NCBI GenBank assembly: GCA_903888395.1
Contig: CAISTO010000334.1
Coordinates: 1 to 21,949 of the forward strand
DNA from: an uncultured Bacteroidota bacterium
GTDB taxonomy: Bacteria > Bacteroidota > Bacteroidia > UKL13-3
Length of the DNA: 21,949 nucleotides
Reading direction: 5' to 3'
Of this stretch, positions 1-7,536 are shown in pieces (within the stretch, counting starts at the first letter, position 1; every line of letters starts with the position of its first letter). The position numbers and the translations under genes are program-made. The notes beneath the pieces are model-generated. The model did not search any database and was not told where the DNA came from. It saw only the letters and a list, made by a program, of their open reading frames with translations.

Positions 1-154
1 AGAACCAGCATATATTAGAAGAAATAAAAAACTAGATGATGTGCCGCATAGTTCCGAAAAGCAAATTTCGCGTTTAAGTTTATTTGAAGACTTAGTAAGT
101 GGAAAATCAGAAATAAAAACCAACAATTCTTTTTTACACGATAATGTAGATTAA
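1..154 (+). CDS. ftsZ: Cell division protein FtsZ, C-terminal fragment
   Basis: An open frame enters from the left edge (first full codon at base 2) and ends at TAA 152-154, giving about 50 residues. It begins EPAYIRR and ends NNSFLHDNVD. Family knowledge: FtsZ is the tubulin-like GTPase that forms the cytokinetic ring, and its C-terminal peptide binds membrane anchors. A D/E-P-A-Y segment, a variable linker and a terminal LHDNVD peptide are what I recall for Bacteroidota FtsZ. The GTPase domain lies outside the window, so the call rests on the tail alone. A strong terminator follows directly, which fits FtsZ being the last gene of its cluster. Confidence 0.8.
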   Translation, partial: EPAYIRRNKKLDDVPHSSEKQISRLSLFEDLVSGKSEIKTNNSFLHDNVD

Positions 155-172
155 CGAATTTTTAAATTATTT

Positions 173-211
173 AAAAGCCTTGTAGAACTTCAGTTTTACA
201 AGGCTTTTTTG
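173..211 (+). terminator. Rho-independent terminator after ftsZ
   Basis: AAAAGCCTTGTA pairs with TACAAGGCTTTT around a short inner stem and loop, and a run of T follows. It lies 19 bases after the ftsZ stop. The left flank has four A, so it may also act weakly on the convergent DUF2279 gene. Confidence 0.85.
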
Positions 212-241
212 TTAATGAGGAAGTGTAATAGGAGATTTATT

Positions 242-1174
242 TTAAAACATCAAAGGATGAAAATCAAATCCTTTATCAGTGTTATATTCCAAGGTTGGAA
301 AAGGTATTTTTATAAAACCTACGGTTTGCAATAGCGTATTTAACCAAATCTTTTTTGTTTTTATGCGGTGCAAATCCACATCTAAACTTAAATAAAACTG
401 ACGAGAACGGCTAAAACTTTGATTTAAATTTCCACTTTTATCAGCCTCGGCACTTATCATTCCATCTGCTCCATATCCAACAGCCACGTTTAACCATTTT
501 GGAAATTGTGGATGGCTTTTCATAAATGAACCAACATTTAACGAAAGCCAATAAGTTTGTGCATTATAATCTTTTAGCAATTGCTCTTGAAAATTTTTGC
601 CTAATAAATCGGGCCTGTATTTAGCGTATGGCGATGGTGTCATAGAAAACTTTAGCATTATTCGTTGTTCTTTCCATGCTAATTCTTGTGCAATTAAAAA
701 TAAATATCCAGCAGTATTAGCAGTTATATCACCTGGCGATGCTCCCCAACCATGTGAAAATCCGTCTAATATTTCAACAGAAGTAAGGAAAATAAAACCG
801 GTTGCGCCACCTAATAATATTGATTTTTTACTAGTATATACGCAGCTTTTTAATATTTTTATTTGCATATATCCCAAATAATATGCTGAACCTATATGGC
901 CAATTTTATCCATTTGATTCCACTCCGCATCATCATCAAAAAAATGAAATGCTTCTCTTTCAAAATTAGCATACCATAATTGGTTTAAGCCTATCATAGT
1001 TGCGGAGTATGCCACTAATTCTGTAGCTAAAATTTTTTTGAGCTTCTGTTTGTTAATTGCAGAAGGAATAGAATCTGATGTTTGTGAAAATGCTCTTTGA
1101 GTAAAAAGTATAAAAGTGAGCAACAAAATGAATAGCGTAATTTTAAAAAAAAGCATTTGCAGGTTAATCTTCAT
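242..1174 (-). CDS. DUF2279 family membrane-associated protein
   Basis: 310 residues. A hydrophobic N-terminal segment (about residues 8-28) ending in AFSQ looks like a signal peptide cleaved before QTSDS. The core has features I associate with DUF2279 proteins of Bacteroidota: an FHFFDDDAEW...DKIGH segment, a glycine-rich hydrophobic stretch (GGATGFIFLTSVEILDG), then GWGASPGDITANTAGY. The C-terminal third has alternating hydrophobic strands and a GYGADGM motif, suggesting an envelope or outer-membrane location. The biochemical role of the family is unknown to me. It is convergent with ftsZ and has its own perfect TAnnTTTG box upstream. The family call is by motif recall, not by alignment. 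Confidence 0.72.
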   Translation of the reverse strand: MKINLQMLFFKITLFILLLTFILFTQRAFSQTSDSIPSAINKQKLKKILATELVAYSATMIGLNQLWYANFEREAFHFFDDDAEWNQMDKIGHIGSAYYLGYMQIKILKSCVYTSKKSILLGGATGFIFLTSVEILDGFSHGWGASPGDITANTAGYLFLIAQELAWKEQRIMLKFSMTPSPYAKYRPDLLGKNFQEQLLKDYNAQTYWLSLNVGSFMKSHPQFPKWLNVAVGYGADGMISAEADKSGNLNQSFSRSRQFYLSLDVDLHRIKTKKIWLNTLLQTVGFIKIPFPTLEYNTDKGFDFHPLMF

Positions 1175-1190
1175 TTTGTATTTTTTTTTT

Positions 1191-1198
1191 CAAATGTA
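1191..1198 (-). promoter_or_regulatory. -7 promoter box for the DUF2279 gene
   Basis: On the minus strand this reads TACATTTG, a perfect match to the Bacteroidota -7 consensus TAnnTTTG, 16 bases upstream of the ATG. I found no convincing TTTG at the usual -33 distance. Confidence 0.5.
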
Positions 1199-1345
1199 AA
1201 AACATTTTTCAGAAAAGGGAATCAAGAAATTGTTAAAATTTACTTTTGGCACAAATATTGAAAAGTGAAATTTATCGAATAATTATAAAAACCTTTTTTA
1301 TTCGTAATAAGTTTTATTAATTGCACACTAAATTTAAAAAAAATC

Positions 1346-1921
1346 ATGAAAAAACTAGTTTATGTATTTGCAGCTTTCTTAGTAATAGCAGCAGTATCTT
1401 GTAAATCGAAAAAAGGAACTTTAACTACTAAAGATAAAGATTCAGGTATGGAAGTTTTGAACTTACCCTGCGATGAATTTAGAACCTCAACTGAACAAGC
1501 TTTTAGATCTACTCAATCTCAAAAAAGCTCTGACTTATCTCTTTCAAGAGAAAAAGCTTTAGTTGTTGCAAAGCAAAGATTAGCAGGTTTAATTCAAACT
1601 AAAATTACATCTGTAACTGATAGATATGTGGACGAATATCAAACAAATGCTGGCTTAGAAATGAAAGGCAAATTTAACAATTTAACCCGCGAAATTATTA
1701 GCCAACAATTAAATGATGTTAAAATTCTATGCGAAAAAACGGTAAAAGAAAAGGACGGATCATATACATCATACGTAGCCGTAGAAATGAACAAAGACGC
1801 ATTGAAAGTAGCAATGGAAAACAAACTTTCTGATAAAGCTAAAGTAGCAGTTGACTACGATAAAATGAAGTTTGAGCAAATTTATAACCAAGAAATGAAA
1901 AAATTAGACGAAAATAAATAG
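1346..1921 (+). CDS. LPP20-like lipoprotein
   Basis: 191 residues. Residues 1-19 form a lipoprotein signal peptide with lipobox AVSC, so Cys19 would be lipidated. KSKKG follows, and this charged stretch may affect sorting to the outer membrane or surface. The rest is a small alpha/beta domain: a helix with SREKALVVAKQRLAGLI, a middle segment with two cysteines (residues 42 and about 130), and a strand SYTSYVAVEMNKDALK followed by a lysine-rich helix to the C-terminus. This arrangement matches the LPP20 lipoprotein family, whose function is not established. The gene stands alone between its own upstream region and a terminator. The ATG at 1346 is the only start that gives a proper signal peptide. 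Confidence 0.72.
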   Translation: MKKLVYVFAAFLVIAAVSCKSKKGTLTTKDKDSGMEVLNLPCDEFRTSTEQAFRSTQSQKSSDLSLSREKALVVAKQRLAGLIQTKITSVTDRYVDEYQTNAGLEMKGKFNNLTREIISQQLNDVKILCEKTVKEKDGSYTSYVAVEMNKDALKVAMENKLSDKAKVAVDYDKMKFEQIYNQEMKKLDENK

Positions 1922-1937
1922 TCTAATTATATATTTA

Positions 1938-1973
1938 TAAAAAAAGCGATTGTGTAAACAGTCGCTTTTTTTA
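1938..1973 (+). terminator. Rho-independent terminator after the lipoprotein gene
   Basis: AAAAAAGCGATTGT and ACAGTCGCTTTTTT form a stem with one mismatch and a four-base loop, ending in a T-run. It lies about 17 bases after the stop codon and immediately before aroC. Confidence 0.85.
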
Positions 1974-2004
1974 TGCAATAAATCTTTATTATTGCTTAAT
2001 TATT

Positions 2005-3084
2005 ATGGCAGGAAATTCGTTTGGAAATATTTTTAAAATAAGCACTTTTGGAGAAAGTCATGGCAATGCTTTAGGCGTTGTGATTGATGGAATGTTGCCT
2101 AATATTTTATTTGATTTTAATTTGGTACAAAGTGATTTGAATAAACGCAAACCAGGTCAGTCAAAAATTACTACAGAACGAAAGGAAGATGAAAGTTTTG
2201 AGGTATTGAGTGGAATTTTTGAAGGAAAAACAACGGGTGCTCCACTAACTTTAATTATTAAAAATAAAAACCAAAATCCGGCAGATTACGATCATTTAAA
2301 AAATGTATTTCGTCCTTCTCATGCCGATTATACCTACGAACAAAAATACGGAATAAGAGATTATAGAGGTGGTGGACGCCAATCGGCCCGTGAAACAGTG
2401 GCTAGGGTTTTAGCTGGTTCGGTTGCTAAAATGGTGTTAAATAATATTGGAATTTCTATACATGCTTTTGTATCGCAAATTCATTCCATTAAATTAGAAA
2501 AAAACATTGAACAGATTGATTTTTCTGAAATTGAAAACAACATAGTTCGTTGTCCTGATGATGAAACAGCCAACAAAATGATTACATTAATTGAACAAGT
2601 AAAGGCTGAAGGCGATTCAGTTGGAGGTATCATTACTTGTGTTTGTAAAGGTGTTCCGGTTGGTTTTGGCGAACCTGTTTTTAATAAATTACATGCGGAA
2701 TTGGGAAGGGCTATTTTAAGTATCAATGCTTGTAAAGGCTTTGAAATTGGAAGCGGGTTTGATTGTGTTTCCATGAAAGGAAGTGAACATAATGATGTGT
2801 TTGAAATCAATAAAAACCAACAAATTGCAACGCACACCAATCATAGCGGTGGCATTCAAGGGGGAATTAGCAATGGAATGGACATTGTTTTTAAAGCTGC
2901 TTTTAAACCTGTTTCTACCATTAAGCAAAATCAAAATACGTTAAATACCTCTTTCGAAAACATTGAATTTAAAGCGGAAGGTCGCCACGATCCATGCGTG
3001 GTTCCAAGAGCAGTTCCAATTGTAGAAGCTATGACCGCCATTGTTTTACTTGATTATTATTTATTTAACAAAGTTTATTGTTAA
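2005..3084 (+). CDS. aroC: Chorismate synthase
   Basis: 359 residues, full length for the family. It converts 5-enolpyruvylshikimate-3-phosphate to chorismate, the last step of the shikimate pathway, using reduced FMN in the cytosol. Signature segments are present: FGESHG at residues 15-20, the RPSHADYTY...GIRDYRGGGRQSARET block (about 103-132), the HTNHSGGIQGGISNG block, and the C-terminal GRHDPCVVPRAVPIVEAM. Spacing to the preceding terminator is about 30 bases, so the promoter must be very close or overlap it. No terminator precedes the hairpin-rich element downstream, so that element may end this transcript. I see no shikimate pathway neighbours. Confidence 0.97.
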   Translation: MAGNSFGNIFKISTFGESHGNALGVVIDGMLPNILFDFNLVQSDLNKRKPGQSKITTERKEDESFEVLSGIFEGKTTGAPLTLIIKNKNQNPADYDHLKNVFRPSHADYTYEQKYGIRDYRGGGRQSARETVARVLAGSVAKMVLNNIGISIHAFVSQIHSIKLEKNIEQIDFSEIENNIVRCPDDETANKMITLIEQVKAEGDSVGGIITCVCKGVPVGFGEPVFNKLHAELGRAILSINACKGFEIGSGFDCVSMKGSEHNDVFEINKNQQIATHTNHSGGIQGGISNGMDIVFKAAFKPVSTIKQNQNTLNTSFENIEFKAEGRHDPCVVPRAVPIVEAMTAIVLLDYYLFNKVYC

Positions 3085-3114
3085 ATTCAAAACTCAAAAT
3101 TCGAAAATGTATTC

Positions 3115-3416
3115 CGAACAATCTCATAGGCCTCAACTTAATTTATGGTTTTTCTTTTAAACAGTTATATATATTAAAGTTCCGGAGGAACGAAATATTT
3201 ATAGCAACGGGTTTTAACCCGTTGAAAAAATGAACCTAGACTTATATACGAAACCTCCTAAATATCTGCGTTAAGCCAGAGGCTTATCGCAGATATTTAG
3301 GAGGTTTCGTTGTGTTTATACATACCTTTAACCACCAGTTTCACTGGTGGCTATTAATATTAAACTCCTCCGGAGTTTCTTTTTTTTTCTAAAGATGACG
3401 CCTATGCGAACAATCT
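3115..3416. mobile_element. MITE-like element with terminal inverted repeats and 10-bp target duplication
   Basis: The 10-mer CGAACAATCT occurs at 3115-3124 and again at 3407-3416. Directly inside, the left end reads CATAGGCCTCAACTT (from 3125) and the right end in reverse complement reads CATAGGCGTCATCTT (from 3406), 13 of 15 identical. The 282-bp interior has no coding capacity but holds five hairpins: GTTCCGGAGGAAC (3179-3191), CAACGGGTT/AACCCGTTG (3205-3224), a 63-nt hairpin at 3248-3310, CCACCAGT/ACTGGTGG (3332-3350) and AAACTCC/GGAGTTT (3362-3378). Terminal inverted repeats plus a duplicated target suggest a non-autonomous DDE-type transposon. I cannot assign a family and see no transposase in the window. 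Confidence 0.7.
3248..3310. repeat. 63-nt near-perfect hairpin at the centre of the MITE-like element
   Basis: The arm starting ACGAAACCTCCTAAATATCT at 3248 is the exact reverse complement of the last 23 bases, ending at 3310. After one mismatch the stem continues with TAAGCC/GGCTTA and closes on an AGA loop. No T-run follows, so it is not a standard intrinsic terminator. Confidence 0.9.
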
Positions 3417-3455
3417 GAACGAAAATCGAAACAATTCATAACTACTTAAACACTA

Positions 3456-3493
3456 TAAACATCAACATTTCAACACATCAACACTCCAACACC
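3456..3493. repeat. CAACA-rich low-complexity spacer
   Basis: The spacer is an irregular run of TCAACA / CAACAC words upstream of the M43 protease promoter. It resembles the better-formed array at 5565-5634. There is no coding frame and no hairpin. Confidence 0.45.
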
Positions 3494-3526
3494 TAATTTA
3501 TTTTACATAAGTCATACAAAGGTTTA

Positions 3527-3557
3527 TTTATATTTTCCCGAAAATGGACTTTATTTG
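3527..3557 (+). promoter_or_regulatory. Probable promoter of the M43 protease gene
   Basis: TTTA (3527-3530) is followed after exactly 19 bases by TTTATTTG (3550-3557). Each is one base from the Bacteroidota TTTG / TAnnTTTG pair at the expected spacing. The ATG is 20 bases further on, leaving a short leader. Confidence 0.5.
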
Positions 3558-3576
3558 CAGCCTTAAATTAGTATAA

Positions 3577-5424
3577 ATGAAGAAAGTTTTTAGTTTAGTA
3601 GTTATATTGTTTTCCATTCAAAGTTTTGCTCAATCTGTAATACCTTGTTTTACCGATGAATTATATGTTAATGCCGTTCGCGAAAATCCTCTTTTAAAAA
3701 TAGAAGAAGACCGTGGTAATCAAATTGCCCGTGAATATGCCAGTAAATTTAGTTTAGCAAAAAAAGGAACTGTAATTTATATTCCAGTAGTTTTTCACAT
3801 TATTCATAAAAACTCGTCAGAGAATATTACTCAAGCACAAATCAATGATTGTATTCGTGTTTTAAATGAAGATTTTAGAAAAAAAGCTGGAACTAATGGA
3901 GGTACAAGCTCTGATACCAAATCGGTAGATGCCGAAATGGAATTCAGATTAGCACAAATTGATCCAAATGGAAATCCAACTGATGGGGTTAATAGAATTA
4001 ATAATGCAACTGAAACAAATGACGGAACTGATAACACCAAAAAATTAAGTTATTGGGATAGCAACAAATATTTTAATATTTGGGTAGTAAATGTAATAAA
4101 TAGCTCAAGCGCTCCTGCTGGTTCTATCATACTTGGATATGCTCAATTTCCCACATCTCGTAATTCAAGACCAACAACTGATGGAATCATTGTAAGGGCT
4201 GATCAAGTTGGAAATATTGGATTAGGTCAAACTGGTCAAGCTGGCAGAACTGTTACTCACGAAGCAGGACATTGGTGTGGTTTATATCATCCGTTTCAAG
4301 GTGGTTGTGTAGGTGGAACTTCAACTAATTGCTCATCTCAAGGTGATCAAGTTTGCGATACTCCTCCAGTGGCTGTTTCTACCAATGGTTGTCCTACTAA
4401 TCAAAATTCTTGTTCTAACGATGTTCCAAATTTACCCGATAATATTAAAAATTATATGGATTATGCCGATGGAACTTGCATGGATATGTATACAGCAGGC
4501 CAATCTGTAAGAATGAAAAGTTTAATGAGTACTTATAGAGCTAATATTTATTCAACTGCTAATATAAGCGCTGCTGGTATCAATGCCGATGGAACTTATA
4601 AGCCTTTAACTTCTGCTGTAATTAAAGCGCCAGTTTTAATTGATTTTAACGAACAAGTTAATCGTTTTGAAATTGAAAATTTTATGAATCCTAACACTGG
4701 TTGGAAAGCAAATAACCAAGTTGGTTATAACGATAATTCAAGCATGCGTTTCAATGCATACGACAACGGAGCCAACAGTATTTTGAACACACGTGATGAA
4801 TTTCATACAAGTAATATTGACATTACTAATTTAACCAAACCAACTTTAACTTTTCAAATTGCACATGCAAAAAGGGTAAGTGGTTCAAGTGACCAAATAA
4901 ATATGTTTGTTTCTAATAGTTTTGGAAGAACGGAAGTTTTAGCAAAAGTTTTTACAGTTACAGACATGGAAACTGCTCCTGCAAAAAGTGATTCCGCTTT
5001 TGTTCCTAAAAGTACGCAATGGAAAAAATTAAGTTTAGACTTGACTGACTATAAAACTTATAATAATTTCAGAGTTCGTTTTGAATTACAAGCCCGCAGA
5101 GGTAACAATACTTATATTGATAATATTCAAATCGGAGATTTTTCAAATGCTATAAATGAAGCAAATAACACGATTAAAATTTCAATCAATCCAAATCCTA
5201 CTAATGGAATTTCAAACTTAGTATTTACCAATGTTTCTAAATCAAATATCAATATAAATTTATTTGACATGACTGGTAAATTAGTAAAAAATATTTCAAA
5301 TGATACATATTCAGCTGGTGAGCATAATATTGAATTAAATTCAGCAGAATTAGCAAAAGGTATTTATTTTATAAAAGTGCAGCAAAACGAACAAACATAC
5401 ACCAGTAAGTGGATGGTGAATTAA
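3577..5424 (+). CDS. Secreted M43 family zinc metalloprotease with T9SS sorting domain
   Basis: 615 residues. Residues 1-18 are a signal peptide ending SFAQ. A propeptide-like region leads to VIYIPVVFHIIH, typical of M43 (pappalysin/cytophagalysin) proteases. The zinc site is HEAGHWCGLYH, with ligands His228, His232 and His238 and catalytic Glu229. NYMDY with Met294 is the Met-turn. Four or more cysteines around residues 248-275 probably form disulfides. Residues about 345-530 form a beta-sandwich resembling MAM/jelly-roll modules. The C-terminus from NPNP (538-541) to KWMVN is a type A T9SS C-terminal sorting domain, so the protein should be exported by Sec, moved across the outer membrane by T9SS and released or anchored. 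The substrate is unknown. It is monocistronic, with its own promoter and terminator. Confidence 0.93.
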   Translation: MKKVFSLVVILFSIQSFAQSVIPCFTDELYVNAVRENPLLKIEEDRGNQIAREYASKFSLAKKGTVIYIPVVFHIIHKNSSENITQAQINDCIRVLNEDFRKKAGTNGGTSSDTKSVDAEMEFRLAQIDPNGNPTDGVNRINNATETNDGTDNTKKLSYWDSNKYFNIWVVNVINSSSAPAGSIILGYAQFPTSRNSRPTTDGIIVRADQVGNIGLGQTGQAGRTVTHEAGHWCGLYHPFQGGCVGGTSTNCSSQGDQVCDTPPVAVSTNGCPTNQNSCSNDVPNLPDNIKNYMDYADGTCMDMYTAGQSVRMKSLMSTYRANIYSTANISAAGINADGTYKPLTSAVIKAPVLIDFNEQVNRFEIENFMNPNTGWKANNQVGYNDNSSMRFNAYDNGANSILNTRDEFHTSNIDITNLTKPTLTFQIAHAKRVSGSSDQINMFVSNSFGRTEVLAKVFTVTDMETAPAKSDSAFVPKSTQWKKLSLDLTDYKTYNNFRVRFELQARRGNNTYIDNIQIGDFSNAINEANNTIKISINPNPTNGISNLVFTNVSKSNININLFDMTGKLVKNISNDTYSAGEHNIELNSAELAKGIYFIKVQQNEQTYTSKWMVN

Positions 5425-5450
5425 TTGGCAATTGGCAATAAGCAATTAAC
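5425..5450. repeat. Dispersed GGCAATTGGCAATAAGC word repeat
   Basis: It begins directly after the protease stop codon as TTGGCAATTGGCAATAAGCA and continues to 5450. Close relatives occur in reverse orientation at 7409-7434 and 21551-21583. Confidence 0.6.
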
Positions 5451-5468
5451 AAAAACAATATAAACAAT

Positions 5469-5505
5469 AAGAGGAAATTGCATTGGCTTTTTCCTCTTTT
5501 TTTTT
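5469..5505 (+). terminator. Rho-independent terminator after the M43 protease gene
   Basis: AAGAGGAA pairs with TTCCTCTT across a loop of about 14 bases, and a run of nine T follows. It lies 45 bases beyond the stop. Confidence 0.8.
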
Positions 5506-5564
5506 CTAAAAATTACCAAAATGATAAAGTTAAAAGTTTTTTATGCAATTAGTATATTTTTTCA

Positions 5565-5634
5565 TCAATTCAACAATGTAACAATTAATCAATCTAACAA
5601 TTCAACAATTTAGCAATTCAACAATTCAACAATC
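5565..5634. repeat. CAATTCAA/ACAATT short-period array
   Basis: About seven degenerate copies of an AACAATTC-type unit, period roughly 8-9 bases, lie between the protease terminator and the gpmI promoter. The copies are contiguous, without spacers, so this is not a CRISPR. It has no coding potential. Confidence 0.65.
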
Positions 5635-5656
5635 AAATAAATATATAACAAATATT

Positions 5657-5687
5657 CTTGTTCATTCACTAAAATTGTAATTAATTG
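5657..5687 (+). promoter_or_regulatory. Probable promoter of gpmI, almost abutting the start codon
   Basis: CTTG (5657-5660) carries the TTG of the -33 element. After 19 bases ATTAATTG (5680-5687) occupies the -7 position and is followed by CAGC and the ATG at 5692. The -7 match is weak over its first bases, but TTGCAGC also occurs at 3555-3561 near the M43 promoter. Transcription would start at or within a base or two of the ATG. Confidence 0.4.
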
Positions 5688-5691
5688 CAGC

Positions 5692-7242
5692 ATGAACAAA
5701 CGTGTGATACTTTTGATATTGGATGGTTGGGGACAAGGAACCAAATACCCAGGCAATGCCATTGAATTAGCCAATACTCCTAATTTTGATCATTTTATAA
5801 AAAACAATCCTCATAGTTTATTACATACCTGTGGCGAATGGGTTGGGTTGCCCAACGGGCAAATGGGTAACAGTGAAGTTGGACACATGAACATTGGTGC
5901 AGGCAGAGTGGTTTATCAGCAATTGGTTTTAATTGATAAAATGTTCAGGGAAAATAAAGTAGCAGAAATTGTTGTGCTAAAAAATGCCATTGAATATGCC
6001 AAATCCAATAACAAAAAAATTCATTTAATGGGTTTGTTAAGCGATGGTGGTGTGCATAGCAGTTTGAATCATTTAAAAGGATTATGTGCTATTTTTAAAG
6101 AAAATAACTTCAATAATTTTTATCTTCATGCCTTTACCGATGGACGAGATACGGACCCTAATAATGGGGTAAAATATTTAAAAGATACATTGGATCATTT
6201 ACAAAAAACTGATGGTAAATTAGCAAGTGTTATTGGTCGTTATTATGCCATGGACCGCGATAAACGTTGGGACAGAGTAAAACTTGCTTACGAATTATTG
6301 GTGAATGGAACTGGTGAAAAAACCAACGATATTTTAGCAACTATTCAACAAAAATATGATGTTGGTGAAACGGATGAATTTTTAAAACCATTGGTTTGTG
6401 TGGATGAAAACAACAATGCATTAGCTACCATGAGCCCTGATGATGTGGTGATTTGTTTTAACTTTAGAACCGATAGAGGCCGTGAAATTTCACAAGCTTT
6501 AACGCAAGAAGATTTTGCTGAACAGCAAATGAAAAAATTAACTTTAAAATACATTACATTGACTGCTTACGATAAAAACTTTAAAAACGTTGAAGTAATG
6601 TTTGCCGATATTGAGTTGAACAATACTTTAGGCGAAGTGTTGGAAACCCATAATAAAAAGCAAGTGCGCATAGCCGAAACTGAAAAATATCCGCATGTAA
6701 CTTTCTTTTTTAGTGGCGGACAAGAAAAAGAATTTACAGGTGAAACACGCCATATGGCACCATCGCCAAAGGATGTTCCCACTTACGATTTTAAACCCGA
6801 AATGAATGCAGAAGGTGTTTGTCAATTTACATTGGATGAAATAGCCAAAAACGAAGCTGACTTTATGGTGGTAAATTTTGCAAATCCTGATATGGTTGGA
6901 CATACAGGAATTATTAGTGCTGAAATAAAAGCGGTAGAAAAAGTAGATGAATGCTTAGGAAGAATTGTTCCTGAAGGTTTAAAAAATGGTTACTCTTTTT
7001 TAATTACTGCCGACCATGGCAATGGTGAATTTATGCTAAACGATGATGGCTCTGCCAATACAGCACATACCACCAACGAAGTGCCTTGCATATTAGTAGA
7101 AACTGAACACACACATCATTTAAACAATGGAAAATTAGCCGATTTAGCACCCACCATTTTAGCATTAATTGGATTAGAACAACCCAAAGAAATGGATGGC
7201 ATTTGCTTGATAAATAGTAATGTAGAGACTTTGGCTTTGTAA
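5692..7242 (+). CDS. gpmI: 2,3-bisphosphoglycerate-independent phosphoglycerate mutase
   Basis: 516 residues, the normal length for the Mn-dependent, cofactor-independent enzyme. It interconverts 3- and 2-phosphoglycerate in glycolysis and gluconeogenesis in the cytosol. It belongs to the alkaline phosphatase superfamily. LLILDGWG places metal ligand Asp11. QMGNSEVGHMNIGAGR places the phosphorylated Ser61. The inserted phosphotransferase domain follows with HAFTDGRDTDP and GRYYAMDRDKRWDR. The C-terminal metal site includes NPDMVGHTG and TADHGNGE (Asp441, His442). The start is fixed by the position of LLILDGWG and by the promoter just upstream. No intrinsic terminator is visible after the stop. 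The next gene is 432 bases away, so it is probably monocistronic. Confidence 0.97.
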   Translation: MNKRVILLILDGWGQGTKYPGNAIELANTPNFDHFIKNNPHSLLHTCGEWVGLPNGQMGNSEVGHMNIGAGRVVYQQLVLIDKMFRENKVAEIVVLKNAIEYAKSNNKKIHLMGLLSDGGVHSSLNHLKGLCAIFKENNFNNFYLHAFTDGRDTDPNNGVKYLKDTLDHLQKTDGKLASVIGRYYAMDRDKRWDRVKLAYELLVNGTGEKTNDILATIQQKYDVGETDEFLKPLVCVDENNNALATMSPDDVVICFNFRTDRGREISQALTQEDFAEQQMKKLTLKYITLTAYDKNFKNVEVMFADIELNNTLGEVLETHNKKQVRIAETEKYPHVTFFFSGGQEKEFTGETRHMAPSPKDVPTYDFKPEMNAEGVCQFTLDEIAKNEADFMVVNFANPDMVGHTGIISAEIKAVEKVDECLGRIVPEGLKNGYSFLITADHGNGEFMLNDDGSANTAHTTNEVPCILVETEHTHHLNNGKLADLAPTILALIGLEQPKEMDGICLINSNVETLAL

Positions 7243-7536
7243 GGGATTTTTTAATATTTAAACTCAAGCGTCAATCAAAAGGAATCCCCTTTCCTAATAA
7301 TCATCTTTGAATATTATAGTTGGTTGCCAGTCAAAGGAGATACGCTGCATGACGATTGATTTTGTTTTTAAGTAAAATCTTAGCAGATAACTGAACTAAT
7401 CTATAAACTTGCCAATTGCATATTGCCAATTGCCAAAAGCTAGCCGCCAGAAGCCAGCTGCCAATTACAAACCAAAAATCATTCAAATATTTAACTATAT
7501 AAACTTATTATTGCGGGAATTTATTGATTGAATTAT
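7243..7536. other. Non-coding spacer between gpmI and the ACMSD gene
   Basis: I see no gene, tRNA or clear terminator here. AAAGG/CCTTT at about 7278-7293 makes only a weak hairpin. TTGCCAATTGC words at 7409-7434 belong to the dispersed GGCAATTGG repeat family in reverse, and a GCTAGCCGCCAGAAGCCAGC stretch at 7439-7458 continues the low-complexity run. The block at 7265-7375, including GGAGATACGCTGCATGACG, is not explained. Confidence 0.5.

Noticed and set aside
597..881. 94-codon plus-strand frame opposite the DUF2279 gene
   Set aside because: The minus-strand frame has a signal peptide, family motifs and a promoter; the plus-strand one has none.
2481..2840. 119-codon minus-strand frame inside aroC
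   Set aside because: It lies opposite conserved aroC sequence, and the translation has no domain character. It is a shadow frame.
3248..3310. Central hairpin of the MITE-like element as an intrinsic terminator
   Set aside because: The bases after the stem are TGTGTTTATA, without the required T-run.
5565..5634. CAACAATT array considered as a CRISPR
   Set aside because: The units are only about 8-9 bases long, contiguous and degenerate, with no unique spacers and no cas genes nearby.
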